A DNA stretch of 17,399 bases. It comes from JBBAFS01 sp041655255 (GTDB lineage: Bacteria > Spirochaetota > Spirochaetia > Sphaerochaetales > Sphaerochaetaceae). Below the pieces are notes generated by a model. The model had not been told where the DNA came from and searched no databases. It was given only the letters and a program-made list of their open reading frames with translations. The stretch covers positions 1-17,399 of the forward strand of contig JBBAFS010000033.1 of NCBI GenBank assembly GCA_041655255.1, in the 5' to 3' direction. This document shows, piece by piece, positions 8,482 to 15,647 of this stretch. The translations under genes and the position numbers were made by a program. Positions within the stretch are counted from its first letter, which is position 1. Each line of letters starts with the position of its first letter.

Positions 8482-9104
8482 GCAACACCCCCTGCAACTT
8501 TCACTAATTTCTTTTTCGCAATCTTTCCACGAACAACAGCAGCAGTTTGCTGATCACCAAGGTAGATACTAATTCGTCTAATATTCTCTTTTGTTTCAGG
8601 TATTTTCACCTTCTCAAAGAGATTCACCCTTTGGCTAGTAATTCTAAGTTCATGGTTCAATTGATTAATCTGCTCTTTCAAAGTTGCAATCTCTGCATCA
8701 AGTTTTGCAACCTGTTGCAATACAACAACAGCTGCATCAATCCATAGTGGGTACTTATCTACGTCGTACTCTTCAATGATAAACTTTACCCCATCAAACA
8801 ACGGAATAGTCACTCCAGCAATATTCCCTTTTCTCTTTTGAATAGATTCAATCGACACTATAGCATCGAGTCGAAAAGATGAGTGGAAAGTTGTATTTTC
8901 ATGAAAAAGGGCGACCCAACTTTGAAGCAAATCTAATATGTCTTTCTGTTTTTGTAATAACTGAGATTTCTGATCTTCAATTTGACGTATTACCATCTGC
9001 AGTTGTTGTTTTTTCAACTGCAAGGTTGGTAAATATCGTTCAAATTGCTTTAAGAGATCTTTTTGCTTCTTTTGTTCGTTTTTTGTTAGCTTGACGCTAG
9101 CCAT
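8478..9104 (-). CDS. atpD: V-type ATPase subunit D (central rotor shaft)
   Basis: Subunit D is the coiled-coil shaft that turns inside the A3B3 head and links it to the membrane ring. The 208-residue protein shows the family pattern: a long N-terminal helix rich in Lys, Gln and Leu (KLTKNEQKKQKDLLKQFERY), a central beta-containing section, and a long C-terminal helix (about 130-185) containing RRISIYLGDQQTAAVVRGK. The start is ATG, with AGAGGTG upstream inside the 10-bp gap after atpB. The stop overlaps the atpI start by 4 bp. No gene for subunit F, the usual partner of D, follows or precedes it in the operon. Confidence 0.93.
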   Translation of the reverse strand: MASVKLTKNEQKKQKDLLKQFERYLPTLQLKKQQLQMVIRQIEDQKSQLLQKQKDILDLLQSWVALFHENTTFHSSFRLDAIVSIESIQKRKGNIAGVTIPLFDGVKFIIEEYDVDKYPLWIDAAVVVLQQVAKLDAEIATLKEQINQLNHELRITSQRVNLFEKVKIPETKENIRRISIYLGDQQTAAVVRGKIAKKKLVKVAGGVA

Positions 9105-9114
9105 GCGTCACCTC

Positions 9115-10413
9115 TTATCTCTTTTTTGGCCAGTGAGCTTCAACAAGATCACTGCGTAAGCCAGTCTCATTCGGTGCAAAACACTCAGCTAAGATTTCCC
9201 AGCCGAGATCTAAAGCATCTTCTAATGGGATGTTCACCGATAAATCCATTAGTTTGGTCTCAAATAGCTCTCCATATTTCAATAACTTATCGTCCCACTC
9301 AGACATCTGAAATCCCATCGATTTTTTCTCCATCGACTCTTTAAAGGAGGCATAGAGTTTAATCATACCATCCATTAAGGCACGGTGGTCATCACGGGTA
9401 TCTTTGTTAACCTGCTGTTTTAAGCGGGAAAGTGAACCAAATGGTTCAATACGACTATGACGTAGGTAGTACTGACCTTCGGTAATATAACCAGTGTTAT
9501 CAGGCACTGGGTGAGTTACATCATCTCCAGGCATGGTCGTAACTGCTAAAATAGTAACAGATCCTGCCCCTTCAAAGTCGACCGCTTTCTCATAGCGAGA
9601 TGCTAATGAACTATAAAGGTCTCCAGGATACCCACGGTTAGATGGTACTTGTTCCATGGTAATAGCAATCTCTTTCATCGCATCGGCAAAGTTAGTCATA
9701 TCACTTAACAGTACTAAGACTTTCTTTCCGTCTAAGGCAAAGCGTTCAGCAACAGCAAGTGAGATATCTGGTACTAACAAACACTCAACTGTGGGGTCAC
9801 TAGCGGTATGAACAAAGAAGATTGTTCTACTCATTGCTCCACTTTGTTCAAGCGTCTCTTTGAAAAAGAGATAATCATCATATTTTAACCCCATGCCACC
9901 AAGGACGATAATATCTACCTCAGCTTGCATAGCGATTCGTGATAACACTTCGTTATAAGGCTCCCCACTGACTGAGAAAATCGGAAGTTTCTGAGATTCA
10001 ACGAGTGAGTTAAACACGTCAATCATCGGAATACCAGTACGAATCATATTCCGTGGAACAATTCTTTTTGCTGGGTTTACAGCAGGTCCACCAATGGGAA
10101 TGAGGTTCTCTGTTAGTTCAGGTCCATTATCTCGAGGTTTTCCAGCTCCATCAAATATTCGTCCTAATAAGTCATCAGAATAAGAGACTTGCATAGGATA
10201 GCCTAAAAAGCGGACCTTATCCCCTGTTGAGACTCCTCGAGCTCCTGCAAATACTTGCAATGAGACGATATCTCGATCGAGTTTAATAACGTTAGCTAAT
10301 GACTCTCCATTCATTGATGTAACTACAGCTAAATCACCATTACGTACATTTTCAGCTCTCACAGTGATGACGTTTCCAGCTATCGATTCAATTTTTGTAT
10401 ATACTTTTTGCAT
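9115..10413 (-). CDS. atpB: V-type ATPase subunit B (regulatory, non-catalytic)
   Basis: Subunit B alternates with A in the soluble head. At 432 residues it is slightly shorter than the roughly 460 typical of many archaeal-type B subunits. The P-loop position is degenerate as expected (SGEPYNEV, 149-156, with no GKT), so it should not hydrolyse ATP itself. R330 in SLSRLKQ occupies the place of the arginine finger that reaches the catalytic site of A. The segments SDMTNFADAMKEIAITMEQV and SNRGYPGDLYSSLASRYEKA are strongly conserved B-subunit blocks. The start is ATG, with GGTGGTG just upstream in the 11-bp gap after atpA. Confidence 0.97.
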   Translation of the reverse strand: MQKVYTKIESIAGNVITVRAENVRNGDLAVVTSMNGESLANVIKLDRDIVSLQVFAGARGVSTGDKVRFLGYPMQVSYSDDLLGRIFDGAGKPRDNGPELTENLIPIGGPAVNPAKRIVPRNMIRTGIPMIDVFNSLVESQKLPIFSVSGEPYNEVLSRIAMQAEVDIIVLGGMGLKYDDYLFFKETLEQSGAMSRTIFFVHTASDPTVECLLVPDISLAVAERFALDGKKVLVLLSDMTNFADAMKEIAITMEQVPSNRGYPGDLYSSLASRYEKAVDFEGAGSVTILAVTTMPGDDVTHPVPDNTGYITEGQYYLRHSRIEPFGSLSRLKQQVNKDTRDDHRALMDGMIKLYASFKESMEKKSMGFQMSEWDDKLLKYGELFETKLMDLSVNIPLEDALDLGWEILAECFAPNETGLRSDLVEAHWPKKR

Positions 10414-10424
10414 CTTTCACCACC

Positions 10425-12191
10425 CTATTTTACATCAAGAATTTGTGCAGCTCGTCTTTCGTATGAGACAAACTTCGATTGTGCAAGTTTCTCAATCTCT
10501 TTTTGGTATTTCGTAAATTGTTTATCGTCGGCTTGTGTGTTGTTCCAATCCAAGAACACTTGTCGTAACTCGTTCACAAAGAGACGGACATCATTTTTAT
10601 TATCGATGTTAAATTCACTACCAAGAATATTAAAAAGGACATCAAATACTAACATTTGTCGATCGATAGGAGCTGCGTGGTCGACAGGGTCAAATGAGTT
10701 TTGTTGTAAATAGACACTATCGAGTAATTCCCCTTTTAAGTAGGTCACATAATCGGCTAAGGATGTCCCCTCTTCACCAACAACTTTCATCATTTGTGCT
10801 ACTTCATTTCCATGAAACAGGAGATCTCGAGCATATTCAATTTTTTCGACATTGATGAGTGAAGGGTATTTAGACCAACTATCAAGAGGATCGATAGCTG
10901 GATATTTACGAGCATCACTTCGCTCTCGACTTAACCCGTGGAAAGCTCCTACAACTTTTAACGTTGCTTGGGTCACTGGCTCTTCAAAGTTACCACCAGC
11001 AGGGCTTACTGTTCCACCAACAGTAACCGATCCAACTGATCCATCTTTTAGCCGAACAATACCAGCACGCTCATAAAAAGAGGCAATAACCGATTCTAAG
11101 TAGGCTGGGAAAGCCTCTTCTCCAGGAATCTCCTCTAAGCGACCGCTCATCTCTCTCATTGCTTGAGCCCAACGACTAGTTGAGTCGGCTAATAAAAGGA
11201 TGTTCAATCCCATTTGTCGGTAATATTCAGCAATAGTAACAGCGGTGTATACTGATGCTTCACGAGCTGCAACTGGCATACTACTGGTGTTAGCAATAAT
11301 AACTGTCCGCTCCATCAAAGTTTTACCAGTACGTGGGTCAATGAGTTCTGGGAACTCTTTTAAGACCTCAACTACTTCACCCGCACGTTCTCCGCATGCT
11401 GCAATAACAACGATATCGACATCAGCGTTTCGGCTCGTCATATGTTGTAAGACCGTTTTACCTGCTCCAAATGGTCCAGGAATACAGTATGTACCCCCTT
11501 TAGCAATAGGTAAGAAGGTATCAATAATTCTAATTTGTGTTACCAGTGGTTCATCAGGACGAAGGCGCTCAACATACTTGTCAATTGGCTTTTTAACAGG
11601 CCAGGTAAAAACCATTGAGACACTTCGTTTATTTCCTTTTGGATCGACGAGAGTTGCTATCTCATCACGAACGTTATATGTACCAGCTTTTTTTATCGAT
11701 TCAACTTTCCACCCAACTTCAGCAAAGGAAAATGGAACCATGATACGGTGAGTAAACACACCCTCTGGTACAGTTCCTAATGTATCTGCTGGAAACACAG
11801 TATCGCCAACTTGAACAGTTGGAGTGAATTCCCACTTAGCATCTGGAATTGGTTTTAAATAAATTCCTCGTTGTAAGAAGAAACCACACTGCTCGGCTAA
11901 CTCAGGAAGGGGGTTTTGTAAGCCATCATAAATTTGACTTAACAACCCGGGTCCCAACTCAACACTTAACAATTCACCAGTAAATTCTACAGGGTCTCCA
12001 ACTTTCACTCCATCGGTCATCTCAAAGACCTGAATTGAAGCCTCATTTCCTGTAATTCGAATTACTTCACTTTTGAGTCTCTCTTCTCCTAAAACGACGT
12101 AACCAACCTCGTTTTGTGAGACTTTTGTTTCGAACTCAACTGTCACCATGTTTCCATTAATTCCAGTGACTCGTCCGCCATATTTCGCCAT
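10425..12191 (-). CDS. atpA: V-type ATPase catalytic subunit A
   Basis: Subunit A holds the catalytic nucleotide site of the rotary ATPase head. The 588-residue protein is full length. It has an N-terminal beta-barrel (1-70), the family-specific inserted 'non-homologous' region (about 115-185), Walker A GPFGAGKT (239-246) and the catalytic glutamate E268 in CGERAGEV. The conserved block SVIASFYERAGIVRLKDGS and a helical C-terminal domain follow. The start is ATG with GGAGTG upstream, 14 bp after the DUF2764 gene. All active-site motifs look intact, so the enzyme should work as a pump or a synthase. The direction cannot be told from sequence. Confidence 0.98.
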   Translation of the reverse strand: MAKYGGRVTGINGNMVTVEFETKVSQNEVGYVVLGEERLKSEVIRITGNEASIQVFEMTDGVKVGDPVEFTGELLSVELGPGLLSQIYDGLQNPLPELAEQCGFFLQRGIYLKPIPDAKWEFTPTVQVGDTVFPADTLGTVPEGVFTHRIMVPFSFAEVGWKVESIKKAGTYNVRDEIATLVDPKGNKRSVSMVFTWPVKKPIDKYVERLRPDEPLVTQIRIIDTFLPIAKGGTYCIPGPFGAGKTVLQHMTSRNADVDIVVIAACGERAGEVVEVLKEFPELIDPRTGKTLMERTVIIANTSSMPVAAREASVYTAVTIAEYYRQMGLNILLLADSTSRWAQAMREMSGRLEEIPGEEAFPAYLESVIASFYERAGIVRLKDGSVGSVTVGGTVSPAGGNFEEPVTQATLKVVGAFHGLSRERSDARKYPAIDPLDSWSKYPSLINVEKIEYARDLLFHGNEVAQMMKVVGEEGTSLADYVTYLKGELLDSVYLQQNSFDPVDHAAPIDRQMLVFDVLFNILGSEFNIDNKNDVRLFVNELRQVFLDWNNTQADDKQFTKYQKEIEKLAQSKFVSYERRAAQILDVK

Positions 12192-12205
12192 AATCTACAC
12201 TCCGT

Positions 12206-12745
12206 TTACATGCTCTGATTTATTGACTGCAAATTTGAGAAGAGTCGTCTAAACTCGGCGTTCCCTTCACTCTGACTAAACAGAGCCTTTCGCAGTAAGA
12301 TTTGCAACTGAATTGCATATGTTAAAAGCACTTCTACTTCGAAGACTTTCCCTTGTGATAATGAAGAAGCCTCTTCCCACGTTTTTTTCATCAGTAGGAT
12401 TTCGGCATCTAATGGATTTGCAGCTTGCATTGCCTCTTTGACTGTACCATCGACATCGTCTCGAGTTGCTCTAAATGAATCTGTTTCATATTGTCCACGT
12501 TTTAACTGTATCAGTCGTTGCTTAGAGAGAGAAGAGCGAAAAAGATCGTTAAACTCTTCCCATTTTTTGGTATACGAGGAACTCTTTGGTTCCTCTGCTT
12601 GTCCAATAACACTCTCAATAAGCATATAGTCGCGTGAACTAGCAAACTCCCTACATACTGAGAGGAATTTTTCCATACTCATGGGAGGGTCTTGCTCAAA
12701 GCGTAGCATTGGCAATGACGCTACTAGGTAGTAATATGAAGCCAC
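12206..12745 (-). CDS. DUF2764-type protein of the V-ATPase operon
   Basis: The 179-residue protein starts with MASYYYLVASLPML, which I recognise as the opening of the DUF2764 family found between atpE and atpA in spirochaetes and some Bacteroidetes. The rest looks mostly helical and soluble, with no signal peptide, membrane segment or Cys, and ends in a Gln/Leu-rich helix. The start is GTG, supported by AGGAG six bases upstream; the gap to atpE is 9 bp. Its fixed place in the operon implies a structural or assembly role in the ATPase. Because no gene for subunit C (AC39/d) is present, and the N-terminal Tyr-rich motif loosely recalls the start of subunit C, it could be the missing rotor-to-ring connector. 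That is inference; no catalytic motif is visible. Confidence 0.8.
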   Translation of the reverse strand: MASYYYLVASLPMLRFEQDPPMSMEKFLSVCREFASSRDYMLIESVIGQAEEPKSSSYTKKWEEFNDLFRSSLSKQRLIQLKRGQYETDSFRATRDDVDGTVKEAMQAANPLDAEILLMKKTWEEASSLSQGKVFEVEVLLTYAIQLQILLRKALFSQSEGNAEFRRLFSNLQSINQSM

Positions 12746-12754
12746 ACTAAACTC

Positions 12755-13366
12755 CTATTTGCCCTCTTTGGCTGGCTGAATCATCTCAGCAATTGACGAG
12801 CTCAAAAATGGGAGAAGAAGTTGGGTAATTTCATCATCACTAAAATCATAGAAGAAAGATCCATCTTTTGAACTCAATTTAAAACCGACATGCACCGAAT
12901 CGACTGGTGTAATCTCCAACCCGTTTTTTAGCTCATCAGCTAATTGTGCTCGAAGAGTCTCATCAATCTTTTTGAGTTCCTTTGCATTTACTTCAACGAT
13001 CGACGTCTTTTGGTCGACAAGACCGCTTTGTACAATCGATACAATCAAAGAGACAAGATCTTTACCAGTGAGAGAGGATGTTACGTTCGTATCTAACAGA
13101 TGAAGAACATGATTTGTTATACTCTTTTTTAAATAGAGAATTACATCTCTACCGGCTTGCTGAATTGCTGCAGTAGCACTTTTTTCCATCACTGTCACTT
13201 CTTTTTTTGCAGCATCTACTAATTTTTTGGCTTGTTGCTGAGCATCTTTTACAATCTCGTCAGCTTTTTTCGTGGCTTCAGAGATAATAACCTTACGCTC
13301 TTTCTCTGCCTCCGCGATACCATCTTTTTTGATAGAATCGACTAAATCTTGAATCTGTAGTTCCAT
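12755..13366 (-). CDS. atpE: V-type ATPase subunit E (peripheral stalk)
   Basis: Subunit E forms the peripheral stalk that holds the A3B3 head still. With the start chosen here it has 203 residues. The N-terminal half (about 1-85) is a highly charged coiled coil with repeated Lys/Glu/Ala (for example KKADEIVKDAQQQAKKLVDA), and the C-terminal half is a mixed globular domain that would sit on the head. I prefer the ATG at 13366 (MELQIQDLV) to the in-frame GTG at 13378: AGGTGG at 13375-13380 lies eight bases before this ATG but overlaps the GTG itself. It is the first gene of the operon. No gene for the partner coiled-coil subunit G is present. Confidence 0.92.
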   Translation of the reverse strand: MELQIQDLVDSIKKDGIAEAEKERKVIISEATKKADEIVKDAQQQAKKLVDAAKKEVTVMEKSATAAIQQAGRDVILYLKKSITNHVLHLLDTNVTSSLTGKDLVSLIVSIVQSGLVDQKTSIVEVNAKELKKIDETLRAQLADELKNGLEITPVDSVHVGFKLSSKDGSFFYDFSDDEITQLLLPFLSSSIAEMIQPAKEGK

Positions 13367-13374
13367 AAACACAT

Positions 13375-13380
13375 CCACCT
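13375..13380 (-). promoter_or_regulatory. Ribosome binding site deciding the atpE start
   Basis: AGGTGG on the minus strand lies 8 nt before the ATG at 13366. It overlaps the longer GTG start at 13378, so ribosomes can only use it for the shorter form. Confidence 0.75.
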
Positions 13381-13396
13381 AATTGAATTATTCTCT

Positions 13397-13425
13397 ACTA
13401 TATACCGAACAAAGCAAGAACACAA
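13397..13425 (-). promoter_or_regulatory. Candidate proximal promoter of the V-ATPase operon
   Basis: TTGTGT, a 17-bp spacer, then TATAGT (-10 box 5/6, -35 box 3/6) on the minus strand. Transcription would start near 13390, giving a leader of about 24 nt before the atpE ATG. This was judged by eye against the sigma-70 consensus in AT-rich DNA, where chance matches are common. Confidence 0.4.
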
Positions 13426-13441
13426 CCTCGTTATAAGGAAA

Positions 13442-13455
13442 TTTTTATATAAAAA
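13442..13455. repeat. AT-only palindrome in the divergent intergenic region
   Basis: A perfect 14-bp palindrome, TTTTTATATAAAAA, with flanking AAA (439-441) and TTT (457-459) that extend the symmetry after one unpaired A at 456. It lies between the two candidate atp promoters and upstream of the flavodiiron gene. It could be a protein site or a curved, easily melted segment; nothing in the sequence says which. Confidence 0.45.
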
Positions 13456-13526
13456 ATTTAGTTAGATAGAAACTTTTTGCCTTACAATACCCTCTGGAAG
13501 GTAAAACAGTCCACTATTTCACCACT

Positions 13527-13555
13527 AATATATCAGCGAGTAGCAAAATTTACAA
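13527..13555 (-). promoter_or_regulatory. Candidate distal promoter of the V-ATPase operon
   Basis: TTGTAA (13550-13555), a 17-bp spacer, then TATATT (13527-13532) on the minus strand; -35 box 4/6, -10 box 5/6. It would give an untranslated leader of about 150 nt that includes the AT palindrome. It is an alternative to, or in tandem with, the proximal candidate. Confidence 0.4.
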
Positions 13556-13605
13556 TCCTACCCATGATATCGGCATTTACATCTGGAAATAGGATAAATC
13601 TGTTG

Positions 13606-13611
13606 TATACT
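13606..13611 (+). promoter_or_regulatory. Candidate -10 box for the flavodiiron protein gene
   Basis: TATACT (5/6 match) lies 22 bp before the ATG at 13634, so the leader would be short, about 16 nt, just enough for the GGAGGAG ribosome site at 13622-13628. I see no good -35 box 16-18 bp upstream; TTTACA at 13576-13581 is 24 bp away. It may rely on an activator or another sigma factor, or this box may not be the promoter. Confidence 0.35.
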
Positions 13612-13633
13612 GATTTGTATTGGAGGAGTGCTC

Positions 13634-14821
13634 ATGAAAACACTGATTAAAAACAATGTCTATTGGGTTGGCCATATAGATACCGAACTGAGACAGTTCC
13701 ACGGGAGTGATTTTTCTACCCATAAAGGATCAACGTATAACTCATACCTCGTTGAAGAAGAGAAAACCATCTTAATTGATACGGTGTGGAAGCCGTATGC
13801 AGATATTTTCGTAAACAATTTAGAAAAAGAGGTCGACTTAGACTCTATTGATGCCATTATTGTGAACCACGGAGAAATTGACCACAGTGGTGCTTTACCT
13901 CGGTTGATGGAAAAAATCCCAAATTGTCCTATTTATTGTACAGCGAAAGGAGTCGATTCATTAAAAGGACAATACCATAAGGATTGGAACTTCAATGTAG
14001 TAAAAACTGGAGATTCAATCGACATCGGTAATGGCAAATCTCTTGTTTTTGTTGAAATGACGATGCTCCACTGGCCCGACAGCATGGCTACCTACATGAC
14101 ACAAGATAACATCCTTTTTAGTAACGATGCTTTTGGACAACACTATGCCCACGCTGGGTTGTTTAATGATTTAGCTGATCAATGTGTATTAGAGTATGAA
14201 GCTTTAAAATATTATGCCAATATTTTAACTCCATTTAACCCATTTTTGAAAAAGAAACTTGCTGAAATTATTGGAATGAATCTTCCGATTGATATCATTG
14301 CAACTAGTCATGGTGCTATTTGGAGGGATAATCCACTTCAAATTGTTGAAAAATATGCTGCTTGGTGTGATGACTACCAAGAGAATCAAATTACCGTAGT
14401 GTATGACACCATGTGGGAAGGGACTCGTGCTTTAGCTGATGCTATTAGTGAAGGTATTACTGCTGCTGATAAAGAAGTAACAGTGAAAACCTATAACTTA
14501 GCGAAAACAGACCGTAACGACGTCGCAGCTGAAGTATTTAGATCTAAGATGGTTGTTGTGGGCTCTCCAACTGTTGGTAATGATATGCTCACCACCGTCA
14601 GTGGCTTTCTCCACTTCCTCAAGAGTCTCAAAATGAAGAACAAACAAGCAGCTTCATTTGGTTGTTATGGGTGGACTGGAGAATCTCCAAAGAAAATTGC
14701 CGATTTCCTTACCGATGCTGGGTATGAAATTGTCGCTGAACCACTGAGATACAAATGGTATCCAGATGATGAATCATTAGCTGGAGCTCGTGAATTTGGC
14801 TCTTCATTAGCGAAAGCTTAA
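13634..14821 (+). CDS. fprA: Class A flavodiiron protein (FprA family)
   Basis: Flavodiiron proteins reduce O2 to water or NO to N2O in the cytoplasm of anaerobes, taking electrons from rubredoxin or a similar carrier. The 395-residue protein has an N-terminal metallo-beta-lactamase domain with every diiron ligand in canonical position: H79, E81, D83 and H84 (NHGEIDHSG), H146 (MLHWPDS), D165 (SNDAFG) and H226 (TSHG). A C-terminal flavodoxin domain (about 252-395) carries the FMN-binding segments YDTMWEGT, SPTVGNDML and FGCYGWTGE. No rubredoxin or reductase domain is fused, hence class A. I chose the ATG at 13634 over the GTG at 13628: the GGAGGAG site ends at 13628, and the ATG gives standard family numbering. 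It is divergent from the ATPase operon and its stop overlaps that of udp. Confidence 0.95.
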   Translation: MKTLIKNNVYWVGHIDTELRQFHGSDFSTHKGSTYNSYLVEEEKTILIDTVWKPYADIFVNNLEKEVDLDSIDAIIVNHGEIDHSGALPRLMEKIPNCPIYCTAKGVDSLKGQYHKDWNFNVVKTGDSIDIGNGKSLVFVEMTMLHWPDSMATYMTQDNILFSNDAFGQHYAHAGLFNDLADQCVLEYEALKYYANILTPFNPFLKKKLAEIIGMNLPIDIIATSHGAIWRDNPLQIVEKYAAWCDDYQENQITVVYDTMWEGTRALADAISEGITAADKEVTVKTYNLAKTDRNDVAAEVFRSKMVVVGSPTVGNDMLTTVSGFLHFLKSLKMKNKQAASFGCYGWTGESPKKIADFLTDAGYEIVAEPLRYKWYPDDESLAGAREFGSSLAKA

Positions 14822-15606
14822 GAAGAAGTACTTTTTCTATCAGCGGCTATCAGGTATCGTAGGGCCTCTACGACTACTTTGATAGCCGCTTCTGTATCAT
14901 GAACAATAGGATTAGATAATCCCGCTTTTTCCCGCTCTTGATTCCCTACCACTAAAAAGGCACCACCACTACGAACACGCAAGGCACTAGAAACAACAAA
15001 CAATGTAGCCGACTCCATTTCACTTGCTAATACTCCTAAGCGTTTCCACGCCTCCCATTTCTCTAATAAAAGAGTACTTATAGGCATTCTCTCAGGTGAG
15101 TGTTGTCCATAAAATGAGTCTTTACTTTGGACAATACCAATGTGGTGAGATAATCCGAGTTTTTGAGCAGATATAGAGAGTGCTTCCACTACGTCAAAAT
15201 GGGCTGTTGCAGGAAACTCAAGTGGGGCGTACTCATTTGCTGTCCCCTCTTGGCGGACAGCTGAGGTAGCGATCACAATATCACCTGAACTCACTTTTGG
15301 ATCAATTCCCCCGCTTGTACCGATACGGATGAATGTATCAGAGCCACAAGCCACCAACTCCTCAACGGCAATTGCTGTTGAAGGACCACCAATGCCTGTA
15401 CTAGTGACACTCACTTTCTCACCATCTAATGTCCCTGTATAAGTCACATACTCTCTTTTATCGGCAACAAGGCGAGGGTTCTCAAAATAAGAGGCAATAG
15501 CACTACATCGTTTGGGATCGCCTGGGAGAAGGACATAACGCCCTACATCGCCTGGACGAATATCTAAATGGTATTGAAGAACTGGATCATCTGTATATCT
15601 ACTCAT
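14818..15606 (-). CDS. udp: Uridine phosphorylase
   Basis: Uridine phosphorylase splits uridine and phosphate into uracil and ribose-1-phosphate in nucleoside salvage. The 262-residue protein fits the NP-I family and aligns by eye with E. coli Udp over its length. Features are the phosphate-site LLPGDPKR (26-33), STGIGGPSTAIAVEEL (69-84), R94 in RIGTSG, APLEFPA (127-133), the base-contacting DSFYGQHSPERM region (163-174) and the ribose-binding EMES (196-199). The Gln/Arg spacing after FYGQ differs from E. coli and resembles the type seen in many Gram-positive bacteria, so its preference for uridine is likely but not certain. It lies 41 bp downstream of mutS2 on the same strand and has a poor Shine-Dalgarno site. 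Its last codons overlap the stop of the flavodiiron gene. Confidence 0.93.
   Translation of the reverse strand: MSRYTDDPVLQYHLDIRPGDVGRYVLLPGDPKRCSAIASYFENPRLVADKREYVTYTGTLDGEKVSVTSTGIGGPSTAIAVEELVACGSDTFIRIGTSGGIDPKVSSGDIVIATSAVRQEGTANEYAPLEFPATAHFDVVEALSISAQKLGLSHHIGIVQSKDSFYGQHSPERMPISTLLLEKWEAWKRLGVLASEMESATLFVVSSALRVRSGGAFLVVGNQEREKAGLSNPIVHDTEAAIKVVVEALRYLIAADRKSTSS
14842..14890. repeat. Long inverted repeat with inner hairpin at the 3' end of udp
   Basis: AGCGGCTATCA (14842-14852) is the exact reverse complement of TGATAGCCGCT (14880-14890). Between them a second stem, CGTAG (14858-14862) with CTACG (14868-14872), closes a 5-nt loop, so RNA from either strand can fold into a two-tier structure. 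It lies inside the udp coding region (minus strand) and 20 bp past the flavodiiron stop (plus strand). Neither side has a U-tract, so it is not a standard rho-independent terminator. It could still block transcription or protect 3' ends of the two convergent messages. Confidence 0.6.
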
Positions 15607-15647
15607 ACGTTACTGTAACACTCTCTGTGGTAAAAAGAAATATTGCT

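Noticed and set aside
11245..11751. Open frame of 168 codons on the plus strand inside atpA
   Set aside because: It lies fully opposite a strongly conserved gene, has no recognisable domain, and is the kind of antisense frame expected from the codon bias of the real gene. The same applies to the other plus-strand frames inside uvrA, atpI, atpD, atpB and the DUF2764 gene.
13379..13627. Riboswitch or small RNA in the intergenic region
   Set aside because: Apart from the AT palindrome I could not build a GC-containing multi-stem fold or recognise a riboswitch core, and there is no terminator-like hairpin.
13628..13633. GTG at 13628 as start of the flavodiiron gene
   Set aside because: The GTG overlaps the Shine-Dalgarno sequence. 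The ATG at 13634 is correctly spaced and gives the standard ligand numbering H79/E81/D83/H84/H146/D165.
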